Assembly: GCA_015179045.1 (NCBI GenBank)
Contig: WHUZ01000025.1
Coordinates: 372,001 to 436,000 of the forward strand
DNA: 64,000 nucleotides
Source: Kalaharituber pfeilii
Taxonomy: Eukaryota; Ascomycota; Pezizomycetes; Pezizales; Pezizaceae
Direction: 5' to 3'
Shown: positions 34,400-45,552 of the stretch, in pieces
Layout: each line of letters opens with the position of its first letter
Position numbering within the stretch: position 1 is the stretch's first letter
The notes under the pieces: generated by a model
Seen by the model: only the letters and a program-made list of their open reading frames with translations
Databases searched by the model: none
Told to the model about the DNA's origin: nothing
Made by a program: the position numbers and the translations under genes

Positions 34400-35612
34400 A
34401 GTGGATCAAGTGCAACAATACACACAATGGGTTCTTAATCGCACCGGCGAACCTGGTAATACTGACGGACTCGCAAGCGGCAATAGCGGCAGTGAGGAAG
34501 GCAGGAACCCAGGGGAGGGCACGAACGGAGGACCTGAGAAGGGTGGTTAATACCAGTGCGGAGAGAAAGAAAACGGGGGAGGACGTCAAGCTGATGTGGA
34601 TGAAAGCCCACATTGGCATCGCAGGCAATGAGGCGGCGGACGTCGAAGCTAAGAAGGCAGCGGAAAGGATAGAAAAGACGGTGGTCACGGAAGGGGGGCT
34701 GCGGCAAAAGTGGAAAAGACTGCGCGCGGCGGAGAGAAGGGAGCCAGGCTTCGGAGGGGCACTGTCATGAGGTGGAGCAGGGGAGCAGCTACCACCTTCA
34801 CGAGACTGAGAACGGGGAAGGGGATGGGAAAGGAGTGGGAGACGAAAATAGGGAAAGCGGCGGAGGGGAGCAAATATATAAATGCAAACAGGAAAAAAAA
34901 AAAACGATTAAACGTAGGTGCGGGCAGAAACAAACGGCGGACCACCTGGCGTTCAGGTGTTGTGGTGACGGCGACAGAATGGGTAAAAGGTAAAGCTTGG
35001 CATGGAAGGCACGTGGAGATAAGGGCAGCACGTGAGGCGATATCATATATATAGACTTTCTGTACTGTAGCACATACAATCAACAACCTTCTCTTCCCTT
35101 CTTTTTCGCTCTCACGCTTTCGCACTCGCACTCGCATTTGGTCGTACGTTCGTTCCTCCAGTTCTCACCGCTCCGGTCCATCGCAAAGCAGAAGTTGATA
35201 CTATCTGTCTATCAGCTGCATGCGGGGTCATGTGACAAAAAAAACAAAAAAAAAACAGTGTGAAGAGGTGACATATCCGGAAGGCTGGGGGGAGTGGCTG
35301 GATATAGACAGAAGGAAGTGGATGGAACGGCAGGAGAACGGGGAAGAAGTCGACGTGCTGGGGGAATTTTTTAGGGCACTGAGAGCATGAAGGGAAGGGG
35401 AGGGGGGGGTATTTCATTTGTTCGAAGGTGGCGGCGGAGGCTTGATGTAGCTATTTTTAGTGCCACGGGGAGGTGTGGCGTGAGAGTTTCGTATGTAGAG
35501 TATGATAGGTGGTGTAAGGGTAGTTAGATAAGCCTGTTGAGGGTGCAGACCCAGGGGCCCTGCCATGGCGAACAGCTGCAAGCGGGGTCACGTGATTAAA
35601 AAAAAAAAAAGA
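34400..35612 (+). mobile_element. LINE-B, 5'-truncated copy 3 (RNase H to 3' end)
   Basis: The RNase H domain starts VILTDSQAAIAAVRKAG (~34450), continues MWMKAHIGIAGNEAADVEAKKA, then in a shifted frame GAATTFTRLRTGKG, and a C-x-C-H-C knuckle RCGQKQTADHLAFRC (~34915-34955). It resumes after an insertion with YPEGWGEWLDIDRRKW, EEVDVLGEFFRALRA and a stop near 35388. A ~220-bp 3' UTR ends in the family-B tail (AACAGCTGCAAGCGGGG, 35559-35590) and poly-A. A partial family-B tail at about 35212-35250 marks an insertion inside it. AATGCAGA near 34391 and after the poly-A may be a worn target duplication. Confidence 0.7.
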
Positions 35613-36323
35613 ATGCAGAGAAGTTCCAGATTTGGAATAAGACATACAGTAAGTGGTGCTAATTCGTTGTAATTCAGACGAAACCATGATATATCGTCCA
35701 TCATCGTAGCAAGAGAAGATAGAAAAGTAGAACTTGCTCATTCATTGCAGGCATGCTAGCAGGTTGAGCTCAATATCGAGATTGCAGGTCTGTGCTCTGC
35801 CCTACACTATAGGTGGGAATACAAGATTCCTTGCCTCCTTGACCATAAATTATCTCCAGCACTTGTCATATGAATCGTCAATGGTTAGGTAATTTCATAA
35901 GCAGGTAAAATTTCGTGAACGGCTAGATGAGGTGGAATGTTTCGAAATTAATTAGAGCGTAATGGCAGAAGGAACTGTCAGAAGAAACATGAACACTATC
36001 TGAGGAAGAATGCAGAGTCTGAGGAGGTATTTGGATAACTCAAAGGCGGAAGGATCGCCTGCAGACTAGACTACAGGTATGACGGAAAGCAATATAAGAG
36101 CTGCTGAACAAGAGTAAGTGGCGAAGAGAAGAAGAGAGCGTGAAAGAGGATGACACGGGAACCGCTGCGTGTGTAACAAAGGAATGAGAAAAGTACTCTC
36201 AAGGTTGGGGTACTGTTATTGATCCTTTCACTTGTGATAAGAACAATTTCCAGTCTGGTTGACGGACTCCCTTTTGTTTATGAGCCTATGAAAAATTACA
36301 TACGCTGTGTAGTATCTAGCTCA
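35613..36323. other. Intergenic upstream of tRNA-Asn, no supported gene
   Basis: A+T-moderate sequence with no open frame of note and no recognised repeat. Confidence 0.4.
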
Positions 36324-36426
36324 GGTCCTATGGCGCAATTGGTTAGCGCGTCCGGCTGTTAACCTCACAATGTTCTTGTGGGTTGGTGGTACCGGGAGGT
36401 CGAAAGTTCGAGCCTTTCTAGGACCG
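36324..36426 (+). tRNA. tRNA-Asn (GTT anticodon), with 29-nt intron
   Basis: The acceptor stem GGTCCTA pairs with TAGGACC (36419-36425), with discriminator G. The D arm contains TTGGTTA. The anticodon arm is TCCGG-CTGTTAA-CCGGG with GTT at 36358-36360. The T arm is GAAAG-TTCGAGC-CTTTC. The intron is placed after base 37 (36362-36390), the canonical nuclear position, and lets the anticodon stem close perfectly. Internal A and B boxes are intact. A T-run shortly downstream could end Pol III transcription. Confidence 0.95.
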
Positions 36427-37010
36427 AAGAATCTATCTTTTGTGCTGCACGAATCATTGTTACGGTGATTCATTTTTTGTCGACGCTGAGGCAGCGACTT
36501 GTAGCGGAGTAGTTGGTTGAACTAGTTTTTTTGTCTACCATATGAGGATCCTACTTACGTACGTGGAGCTGCTTGTTAGTTTGTCAGACGGTAAGTTATG
36601 GGACAATACAAGCTTGTCGTTATTTAGTAGAACTGTCTCGCTGTGATTACCAGTCTCCCGTTCGACTCAGTGGACGTTGAATTTGAATACCCTGCCGTAG
36701 CTGAGCTGGGCGGCATGCGAGTGCTGAAGCAAAAAAAAAAAAGAAACTTAAATAATTAAGGCGGACTTTATATTTAAGACAACCCCGAACCAAGCGCCTG
36801 CCCGAGGCCATCACGCGGTCATATTGGCCATGATAATCCGAGTCCCTATGCCCGTGCATGTGCACTCCAGTACATATAAGTATGGCACAGGCATCCATGT
36901 AGTTGGGACTTATCCCATTAGAGTATAGTGTTATTGTATCTCCCTAACCCAGGAAGGGGATCGATAACAACAATAGACAAAATATTACTAGTAGTCAGAT
37001 ATTATAACGC
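36427..37010. other. Intergenic with a possible LINE-A tail relic
   Basis: GGGCGGCATGCGAGTGCTGA followed by poly-A at about 36707-36745 matches the family-A 3' end in plus orientation. Otherwise nothing recognised. Confidence 0.45.
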
Positions 37011-37349
37011 ATGTCTAGCAATAGCACCACGGACACCAGCAACCCTCAGCTGGAGCTCTCCCCAGCCACTCTCCTTCGTGGCGAACTCTTGCACTGCCTC
37101 TGCGAGCATTTCGCACCACAGACTGCCGATATCATCATGAGCTCACCGTTTAATCTCGCCCATCTGCTAGATATTTTAGACAGGAACGTAGATATCCTGC
37201 TGCATGCGGGTTTGAGGGATTTAACTACGGCAGTGAATCTAGGAAGATTAGACGATGCGAGAATCCAGGATTGGGCAGTGGGGGTGGAAGTTGCTTTGCT
37301 AAGCGGAGGGAGGAATGATGGGAGGGAGGAGCTGGATGTAGATTATTAG
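37011..37349 (+). CDS. Hypothetical small protein, 112 aa
   Basis: A single-exon frame starting MSSNSTTDTSNPQLELSPA. The body is helical and leucine-rich (LLRGELLHCLCEHF; LAHLLDILDRNVDILLHAGL) and the C-terminus is acidic (EELDVDY). No signal peptide, membrane span or family motif is recognised. It is the only frame in 36.4-38.1 kb with ordinary protein composition. It could be a real small gene or an exon of an unrecognised one. Confidence 0.4.
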   Translation: MSSNSTTDTSNPQLELSPATLLRGELLHCLCEHFAPQTADIIMSSPFNLAHLLDILDRNVDILLHAGLRDLTTAVNLGRLDDARIQDWAVGVEVALLSGGRNDGREELDVDY

Positions 37350-38120
37350 AAGGTGCAAGGAGAGAGAATGAGGAGCTGTGTATTTTTACACATTTGATTC
37401 GGTTCTTTATTCTGCAATTTTACGGGCACATGTAGAATTTCGCTTATATATTACATGGATTGGTAGAACGCGGTCCTAGTCGTGAATCCTATTGTTCGAC
37501 GGCATCAATTTCTCTGAAGTCAGGTGCAAACGCGCTTTCCAAAAACACGGTCGATATGCTGCTCTTCTTTTTACACCCTCTCGTAGAATCCATAAGACTC
37601 TGCGGCCTACAAAGGCTCGGAATTTGCACCCAAACGGGGTTAAGAAAAAGGAGGTTTTGGTGACAAACAATATCACGTTCTCGGAGGTTCCTTGTTGTGC
37701 GGATCAATCTTACTAGTATATTCATAATTTATAAACATAGCCAACGAGTATCGCATGTCGGTTCTCCGGCCTGGCCAGGACTTATCGCTATCGTCATTCA
37801 CTGTAATTACGTTACTGCTGCATTTGTGCATTCCGGTCGTTACGTAGGTCTTGTTCGTCAATGGTCAAACAAGGCTGCTGGCAGAACCTGCGCAAGTGCA
37901 AACAATGCAGTTTATGATGACACTCTTGCAATGTGATGTAGGAGTATTCTGCTTTGCTAGTCAACACTATTGATGGCGGGACAGAGAACTGCACAGCAAG
38001 GCAAGATGATTGGACGAAGCTATATATTAGTAACCACATTTCAGCAACAAGTAAAGTGTACTGTTCCGTTCGATACACATGAAACCAATCTCTTATCAAA
38101 TGGAATTAGAAAAATTACAG
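37350..38120. other. Intergenic, no supported gene
   Basis: Overlapping short frames on both strands, no motif recognised. Confidence 0.35.
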
Positions 38121-38132
38121 TCCAGCTTTTTC

Positions 38133-38204
38133 AAAGATGCTTTTTTCATTTTACTTTTTTTATTTTACGTAACCCCGCTTACTGCTCTACGCCATGACAG
38201 GGCC
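38133..38204 (-). mobile_element. LINE-B tail-only insertion
   Basis: A T-rich run, then ACGTAACCCCGCTTACTGC and CTACGCCATGACAGGGCC, the inverse of the family-B end. Flanking duplication not resolved. Confidence 0.6.
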
Positions 38205-38511
38205 TCTCAAAACACAGCCATTTTCCCCAGTGCGAAATGGAATTCCAACCGAGACTCTCTATTCTGTACCCCTCCATGGCCTCTTTTGTAACCGTTATCA
38301 CTGGAGACAAAAGACACACCACTGGACCAGCTTTAGGTAAGTTCGAACAGTGTACGGACTTCCCTCTTCCTCTCCCTCTTACGTCCTGTCCAACCACACA
38401 CTCTCTCTATAGACCACCTCTTGGGGTCCAGATAGTGCCCGGAAAGCTGCCAAAGGTATTGCATAATCTACGTCTAGTCTACGCGGCGAGCAACTCAGCC
38501 TTATCTTGATC

Positions 38512-38632
38512 TTTTTTTTTTTTTTTTTTGATATCATTACTCGTTTGCTACCTTGGGGGCTATGACGAGATAATACATCGGAGATAAGAAGAGTGGAATG
38601 AAAAGAAATAGCGTAACACAGAATGATAATCA
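38512..38632 (-). mobile_element. LINE-A 5'-truncated insertion (121 bp)
   Basis: Exact 13-bp duplication CCTTATCTTGATC at 38499-38511 and 38633-38645. The insert is poly-T, then GATATCATTACTCG and GGGCTATGACGAG, plus about 55 bp of LINE-A 3' UTR. Confidence 0.85.
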
Positions 38633-38949
38633 CCTTATCTTGATCAATCACAGCTCAAAGGTTAAGGTAGTCTTCCAGGAGCTCCGCCAACAGCCTCTTC
38701 AGTCAGCTCCTCTGCACTCCATCCTACCGTCCCTCAGTCACGCCCTGCTCCACTCAGCGGTGCCCGTTGAGTTAGCTCTAACACTGATCTGTAGTAGTAC
38801 ACGATCTATAAGTTGTTGGTGATTTTAATCAGCTCTACTTACCTCTAAGGGGTTTTGATGGCATATGATCCATAGCTTAGTCTACGTAAGTGAAGCATGA
38901 TCCATAGTTCGGTCTTACGACCGCAGGATACATCTTGGGCTGATGCAAG

Positions 38950-39018
38950 CCCTAGCATGGCGAACAGCTGCAAGCGGGGTTACGTGGAATTAAAAAAAAA
39001 AGAATAAATAAATAAAAA
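38950..39018 (+). mobile_element. LINE-B tail-only insertion (69 bp)
   Basis: Exact 13-bp duplication GGGCTGATGCAAG at 38937-38949 and 39019-39031. The body is CCTAGCATGGCGAACAGC, then TGCAAGCGGGGTTACGTGG and an A-rich tail. Confidence 0.88.
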
Positions 39019-39099
39019 GGGCTGATGCAAGATGCAAGCTGATGCAAGACATGGGCTGAATTGTCGTCATGTTCGGCTGTCGTCATGCTGTCGCTGTAC

Positions 39100-39160
39100 T
39101 CTACTTTTTTTTTTTAATATCATTGCTCGGGTGCCGCCCTACGGGCTATGGCGAGAATGT
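39100..39160 (-). mobile_element. LINE-A tail-only insertion
   Basis: Poly-T, AATATCATTGCTCGGGTG, CCGCCCTACGGGCTATGGCGAG. Flanked by TGTCGCTGTAC at 39089-39099 and 39161-39171. Confidence 0.8.
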
Positions 39161-39801
39161 TGTCGCTGTACAGCCGCATGCATGTCTCGGCTCAGCTACT
39201 GTACTATGGCAAACATATGCTCATGGCAACGTTATAGGTAGCAATACATCTGGTGACCATGTCCTAGTTTCCTTTTCTTTATTCGGTATAGAACAATCAA
39301 TCGCTGTAGTATCAGAACCAAAAAAAAGAAAACTGAAATTTTTTTTCTTTCTACGCTTATTATTCACCACAGTACAGAATCAGACGGTGCAGCCAGCAGT
39401 GATTCCGATCAATAGACTATACTCCAGTGATTGTCGATTTATCAGCAGGAGAAGGCCTTGGAAACCGCCTAACGATCCGTCCATAATTATTCAACGTAGC
39501 TTCCATAACTTGAGAATAGTAAGAGTGTATATTATTGTACCCGCCGCAGTTATCTCCTGAGGCTTTTATAACTTCGTAACGTAACTGCATACACCTACAC
39601 ACGCATTTTTTTTAGAGCCGGAGCATCTAAAAAAGGTCGATGTTGAATCTAAGTGTTTCCTCGGATTGTGTTGGGAACCATGACTAGCTAAGGCATATAG
39701 GCCGTGCCCTGGCAGTCCAAGAGATCGGTGACAATGTCCGGAGGGACATGCAATGACCGGTCGGACATGATCGCTGATCCTGTCGGAGTTGACTTACACG
39801 G

Positions 39802-39802
39802 G

Positions 39803-39839
<37 letters not shown>

Positions 39840-41074
39840 CAATACTCGCATGCCGCCCTATGGGCTATGCAAAAGAAACTAAAAACAGCCGATAAGTACA
39901 TGTAGTGCCCGCGGTGCTCGTACATGATGCGGGTGAAATGTCAATACGGGATGGGGTGTCCTTCACTTCCGTCCTCTATCCCATTCGTATTGTCCTGCTC
40001 GAAGCCATCTTCCTCCCAGTCTCACCCTGTCTACTTTCGATGCCTCCTCCAAGTACACCACCACCGAGCTTGTCTTTTTTCCCTCCTCAATCAAAGTTAT
40101 CTTCTTCCTCAGCCATTGAATCTCCTTGATCTTTCCTAGATCCTGGTTGGCTGCCTCCATCCATCGTCGGATGTTCCCGAGGTCTTTCCTCAGGGCTATC
40201 CCGTGGACTACGATGCCGGTCTTTGGGGTGTTGGCATCGGGAGTGGTTGGAGGTGGGGATTTGGCTTTGGGGATGTGGGGGGGTTTTGTCTTAGGCGTGG
40301 GCTCTGGGGTGGGAGTCGGCTTGGGTGTAGGGGGTCGGTGGTTTCTGTCTTGAGGTAGTTGCAGGCACGCTGCCTGCGTTAGTCTGTGGGGTGTTCACCG
40401 GGGGTGCGGAGGCTATTTTCTCTGCCCCTTGTCGCTCAACTGGCGCTTGAGGGCATATGTGTCTTGGCTGGATGGCATTTTGCCCTTGCGCTTCTTGTTC
40501 CTGTTCCCGGTTGGCATCGGAGTCACGGCGGGGATCGCTGCGGGGGGGGGGACGGCTCCTCCGCGAGCGCAGTGTGGATCGGGCTGAAGCCTAGGCTTCG
40601 GATGTGGGCTCCGCCGGCTCCGTGTGTACGCACGTGATGGGGCTGAGCCCCAGTGTCTGTGGTGGTGGTGGTGGCGGTGCCGGACCCCCGTATTTACAGT
40701 CAGGGTCGTCTAGGTCGTCCGCGAAAGTGAAACAGATGAATGACCCTTTCTTTGGGTCGTCCTCTTCGGCCATGCATGCTTTCCAGTATGAGGCGACATG
40801 CCTACGTTTGTCTCCTCGTCTAGGTGATACCAGTTTGGTATTCGGGGCGCTTGGGGGGCTCCCCCCGAGGGGGGCCGGTCATTGATTGGTGGAGAGGCGT
40901 CTTCCTATTGGGTCTTGGCGCAGGGTCGATGTGCTGGCAACTGCGGTGGTGAGCTGAAAATCTCCTAGTTTCACCCCGGGGGGAAACTTGTGGGTTGTGG
41001 TTTTGGAGGATAAAAATTAGATCAAAAGACTCCGTGAACTGAGAGCTTTCGATTTATGTAGGTTTCGCTGGGGG
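39802..41074 (-). mobile_element. Internally deleted LINE-A derivative carrying ORF1 fragments (1,273 bp)
   Basis: Exact 11-bp duplication GACTTACACGG at 39791-39801 and 41075-41085 brackets the element. On the minus strand it opens with a 5' leader, then ORF1-like coding remnants: MAEEDDPKKGSFICFTFADD (40773 down), a long Pro/Thr-rich stretch, and a basic segment ending VDRVRLGGRWLRAGQYEWDR near 39970. That C-terminal signature resembles ORF1 of fungal Tad-like LINEs. The sequence then jumps straight to the family-A 3' end and a 30-base poly-A. ORF2 is absent, so this is a non-autonomous deletion form. Confidence 0.8.
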
Positions 41075-41089
41075 GACTTACACGGTCGG

Positions 41090-41958
41090 ATGTTCGTGGG
41101 GGCCATGATTTGAGCCTGAGCATACGAGGTGAGGCTCCATACTTGGCAGGCCGAACACTTAGCTATTGTGGTTCATGGTTTTGTATGCAACTTCGTGTTA
41201 TGTATTTTTCTATATATGTTTGGCACTGGAAGCCTCGTCACGTATTTAGTGAGATTATCAAGGAATTCAGTCGTGTCGCATCCTGCGTTATCCCTCTATC
41301 TTCTACAGATTGTAAGATTCTTGAATGTGGTTTCCATGCGTGAGTCTGTGATTTCTTCCTTCTTTTCTTAGTTTTCAGGCTGCGTGAAACAATCCCTCCT
41401 ACAAATCCAAAAAATATAAAGAATCCATTTTACAATTTTCGCTTCCCACAACATTATAATTCCCTGATTTGGACCTCATTGACTTCCAAGGATTCAAATT
41501 AAAGCATACGATCAAATCTTTTGTCTATGGAGGGGTAGGATATAGAGATATGAGAATTACAGTGATTTGGCGATGTAATAATCTCATTTACGTAACAACA
41601 TAGCTGACTATTGCAGCTAACGATTGAAACTGAATAAATTTCCTGCTCTAATAATTCGGCACACTCACCGAATTTACCAGGAATTATTTAGAGGCTTTTC
41701 CTCACTAGTATTAACTGTTTTACCTCCAATAGTTTGAGTTTAAGTACGCCACGTGCAAATGTATGTACAGCAGCAACGAAGTCAAACAGAGCTGGAATCT
41801 TGATGCAAGCAATTGTGGAGATAAATATTGCAGGGATAACGTTGGGACATTGCGCCAATCCCAGGGTCGCCTTCAAATGGGGGCGGTCAATTCTTATTTT
41901 CGAGCCGGTGGGGATAGGTAATGTTTTGTGGAACCTGATGGAAACAAATCAAAATCGG
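41090..41958. other. Intergenic, no supported gene
   Basis: Short frames only. No repeat or motif recognised. Confidence 0.35.
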
Positions 41959-41972
41959 ATACACGACCTACA

Positions 41973-42031
41973 ATCGCCATAGCCCCAAGGGCGGCACGCG
42001 ATCACTGATAAAAAATAAAAAAAAATAAAAA
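41973..42031 (+). mobile_element. LINE-A tail-only insertion (59 bp)
   Basis: Exact 14-bp duplication ATACACGACCTACA at 41959-41972 and 42032-42045. The insert is CGCCATAGCCCCAAGGGCGG, CACGCGATCACTGATA and an A-rich tail. Confidence 0.9.
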
Positions 42032-42363
42032 ATACACGACCTACACAGATGTCCTCTATGACACTTATGCGGTCAACGTAGTCAGGCGCAGACATGCTCA
42101 CATTCTGTGGTCTTGCGGTTGCTGTTTAGCTGAAGTCCCACTACTAAACATACACAGAATCCAGCAGCATTTGCATAAACTGGTACAGGCTGGAAGCCTA
42201 ACTATCCTCTGCGAAAAAAGGCTCACAGTACCATGTCTTAGCTATCGCTATCACGTTCATGCACCACGCATTCACGTTCACGAACCACACCAGTCACTAA
42301 AGTAAATTCATTGAAATGAGAAGGGTTTCTGCACAGCTGCTGACGCTCAGCTGCATTGGAGAT

Positions 42364-42444
42364 GCCCTGCCATGGAGAACAGCTGTATGCGGGGTTATGA
42401 TTTTGAAAAAAAGGAAAAAAAAAAAAAAAAAAAGAAAAGAAACG
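42364..42444 (+). mobile_element. LINE-B tail-only insertion (81 bp)
   Basis: Duplication GCTGCATTGG(A/C)GAT at 42350-42363 and 42445-42458, one mismatch. The body is GCCCTGCCATGGAGAACAGC, then GTATGCGGGGTTATGA, followed by an A-rich tail. Confidence 0.85.
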
Positions 42445-42458
42445 GCTGCATTGGCGAT

Positions 42459-43620
42459 GTGAGCTGCCAATCTTAAATGATCTACCCGCCGACACCACCA
42501 GGGTTCATCTATATGCATGCAGCACGCCTGGCGAGTTCAGCTGAACTTCCAACAGGACTTCATGTGATAACTGACTCGTGCGAATATGCCATAGAATGGG
42601 CTGCGAATTGATTTTGCATCTGATAATGGGGCTACACACGTGAACTTGGCTATAATAATGAATCCCACTGATTGTCTTCACTATAGCTAGATTTCATTCT
42701 AGCGGGGACACGTTCTTGACGTATGTTTCACAAAGAATCTCACCCATCCGTTCACTGTAACCATAGCCAGATTCGCCTGTAGCAGGCACTCCTCCAACGA
42801 CAAGGTGACACAGCCAATCACTCATAGGACTTCGGTACACTACAACGGTGATTTATATGGAGCATCTTGATGCCAAATTGATTATAAACCTGTCCGAGCA
42901 GTTGAAGCATTTCGAAACAGCTTAGTAAATTATATTAAGAGATATGCCGTTTCGTTTACATGTGTTGGATGGAGGGAGGCACTTGTGTATACATTCCATG
43001 GAGAGGGATTTTTTTTTTTTTAAAAAAAAAAATCATTACTCGCATGCCGCCCTTTGGGCTATGGCGAGGTATGGAGAGGGAGGACACATGTGAATCGCCG
43101 ACCCATGGCCAGTTCAAGCGACGTGGACATTTGGAAGGATGCTGTGGTGGAGATACGAGCTTTGGATATTAAGACAGAGGCGCTTCAGCTTGCCCTACCT
43201 CGCCTAACCCAATCTACTAGATAACATCAGACTATGGCTATGGACAATGCTCAATGGAGTGATGGATTACGCCACTGGTTAAACAAAGCTGAACATCTGC
43301 AGGGAAGACCCCTTTGAGTTCTTCTACCTGCGAGACACTCGCGGCTGGTATCTGAAGCGGCTTGAGCTGAGGGATGGGTCAGGTATGTCTGGCCTGATTC
43401 CAAAAAGCTGAAGACCCAGATTCAAACTACTTCGAAGCAATGGTGCTCTTCACCCACCGCGATTCTATATAAACTCGCATGATATCCTGCCTGGGAATCA
43501 CCACCTCCATCCAATTCGACCTCACAAGCACCTGAACCTACAATACTCTTCTGAAATTCCTGGCCCGTTTACCTAATCCACTTTACCATCAACACAAACA
43601 CCCATAGCTCCCCTGACATC
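42459..43620. other. Intergenic upstream of the CVNH-lectin gene
   Basis: Apart from the LINE-A insertion at 43009-43070, no gene is supported. The last ~150 bp before 43621 are pyrimidine/A-rich and likely hold the promoter and leader. Confidence 0.4.
43009..43070 (-). mobile_element. LINE-A tail-only insertion (62 bp)
   Basis: Exact 11-bp duplication ATGGAGAGGGA at 42998-43008 and 43071-43081. The insert is poly-T, a poly-A patch, then ATCATTACTCGCATGCC and GCCCTTTGGGCTATGGCGAG. Confidence 0.88.
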
Positions 43621-45338
43621 ATGTCGTACAATCTACTCGGCGGGGACAAAGTGACATCCCTCTCACTGGAACCCGACTCCCCTGAACCCCATATCCTGAA
43701 AGGGCAGCTGTTCAATGATGCTGGTATCCCTGTTGACTCCTCGATTGATCTCAATGGCTTCGTTGAGAACCTTAATGGTAACAAGCCCCGTGACCTTTAT
43801 GTGATTGTTACATCGTACTGAATCATCACCTAGGCAAATTCTCATGGGGAGGCAACGGGCGTTTCGCTCTTACTGCTGAAAAAGTCCAACTGGATGGAAA
43901 CATACTCAAGGCGTATTTGAGGCGCAAAGATGGCCATATGACAAAGGAACTCCAAGAACTTAACTTAGCTCAGTGCATCTATAACATCAATGGACACTTG
44001 ACCTACTGTACTTAATCACCCAGCCACCAGTCCCTCACTCCGAAGACGCGTGGTAAGTCCTCATGCTAATGCGAGTGATGTAGTGCCTAAACCACCCGGG
44101 CCTGGGCCTCTTTTCACTCCTGGTCTCCAGCTGGATGGGAATATCGACGGCGCATGCTTTGCTGTCGCCTCTGATGGGGCACGTAACCGCTGCCGTATTG
44201 CATACAAGACCAGCTTCGACGAAACAATCGCTCTTGCCGAAGTCGCTTTTGACGGGAAATACTGGGGATTACCAACTGAAATCGATGTTTATTCGGACAA
44301 GTTTCCTGGCCAAAATATCACCCTCACCTTTCATCCCGACGATAGCGACACTGTATGAACCACACCCGTTCTTAAAACAAGCATGTCTCTCATGTTCCCT
44401 GCTCCGAGGCTAACTATTTTCTTAGAGATCCTTGTTCTTTACCGAGGAAAATGGAGACGGATATATCTACCAACAGAACTTCAATGCTGCAGAACAAAAA
44501 TGGGATAGTCCTACCACGTTGAGGGCCAGCAAGAGGGCAAGGCCTGACGATGGGGCAAAGGCTCACCGATTCTCCAAATTTGCCTCAGCCTACTACAAAG
44601 GCGCCGGCGGGTCCAAAATCCTGGTCTACTATGTTGATGAAAGTAGCAACTTGATAGAGATTGTGGGAACACAGGACAGCGGTGATCATAAATGGTATTG
44701 GAAGCAGTCAGTACTGGTGCAGTATCTACCTGCCAAATCATTTCTGGCAGTCACACAGCGCGGCGAGGAGACGCACCTGATCTACAGAGATGAGAACTTG
44801 CAACTTTGCATGCAAACAGGATCTAGGCGAGACTCAAATGGGAAGGCTAACTGGTCTGAGCCTACTGGTAAATACCTAGCCCGTTGCAATTTAGCATTTG
44901 ATTTTTTTGGTAACATTGCCTGACACGTGGTCCGTATTGTCAGTTATCCTTAAGTCGAAAGAGCTCCTGAAGCATTCTCCATTGGCAATTGCATCTCGCT
45001 GCAACGGTAGAATCGTTACAATATTCTTCGTCAAGCGCGATGGACAAGAAAAGACTATCTACAGCGTTGACCACCTCCCAGGTTCCTCCCTCGACTTTAG
45101 ACCCAAGCGCGTTGGAAAGCTGGAGCCTGTTAGTCTCCTTGGTGCTGCGTCGTTCCCAGCCAACCCGTTGTATGATGCGCGTCAGTTCAGTGTTTCGAAT
45201 CTCGATGGCGACGACATCTTAGTGGAGCGTGTGCCTAAGTATTATTCTCAAGGTTACGGTGGACAGCAGTGGGTTCTTTCAGGGGGTGTCGTGGATACGG
45301 ATGTCGATTACTTGAAATCACGATCCAGGGAGGACTAA
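43621..45338 (+). CDS. Cyanovirin-N homology (CVNH) domain fused to a fucose-lectin-like propeller, 478 aa
   Basis: Five exons: 43621-43777, 43834-44007, 44084-44352, 44426-44867 and 44944-45338. All introns are GT-AG and the sum is 1,437 nt in frame. Residues 1 to about 110 form a CVNH fold with two internal repeats: ILKGQLFNDAG...SIDLNGFVENLNG, then KFSWGGNGRF, then GNILKAYLRRKDG and ELNLAQCIYNINGHL. CVNH proteins bind oligomannose glycans. A Pro/Gly linker (PKPPGPGPLF) leads to a region with fungal fucolectin-like blades: ACFAVASDGARNRCRIAYKT, ILVYYVDESSNLIEI, WYWKQ. The propeller call is less certain than the CVNH call. No signal peptide is visible, so it is probably cytosolic or non-classically released. 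If intron 2 is wrong, a TAA at about 44012 would end a stand-alone CVNH protein of about 112 aa. Confidence 0.82.
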
Positions 45339-45458
45339 AGGGGAGTACGGATATAATCTACGCAAAGCATTACTATACGCTGCGATATGGGTTGGTTATA
45401 AAGGAACTGACGGTTGGGCTGTTGGGATGGAACTGGAGACGGCGACATTGTGATGGGG

Positions 45459-45495
45459 TAAGCGGGGTTACGTGATTTTATTTTATTTTATTTTT

Positions 45496-45537
<42 letters not shown>
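45459..45537 (+). mobile_element. Extreme 5'-truncated LINE-B tail (about 16-bp body)
   Basis: Target duplication GAC(A/G)TTGTGATGGGG at 45444-45458 and 45538-45552, one mismatch. The insert is only TAAGCGGGGTTACGTGA, ATTTT repeats and about 38 A. It lies just downstream of the CVNH-lectin gene. Confidence 0.85.
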
Positions 45538-45539
<2 letters not shown>

Positions 45540-45552
45540 CGTTGTGATGGGG

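Noticed and set aside
40126..40885. Plus-strand Gly/Val-rich frames
   Set aside because: Antisense of the Pro/Thr-rich ORF1 stretch of the LINE-A derivative.
44012..44014. Stop codon implying a stand-alone CVNH protein
   Set aside because: A GT-AG intron at 44008-44083 keeps frame into the lectin-like part, and all later junctions also keep frame. It is kept as an alternative in the gene entry.
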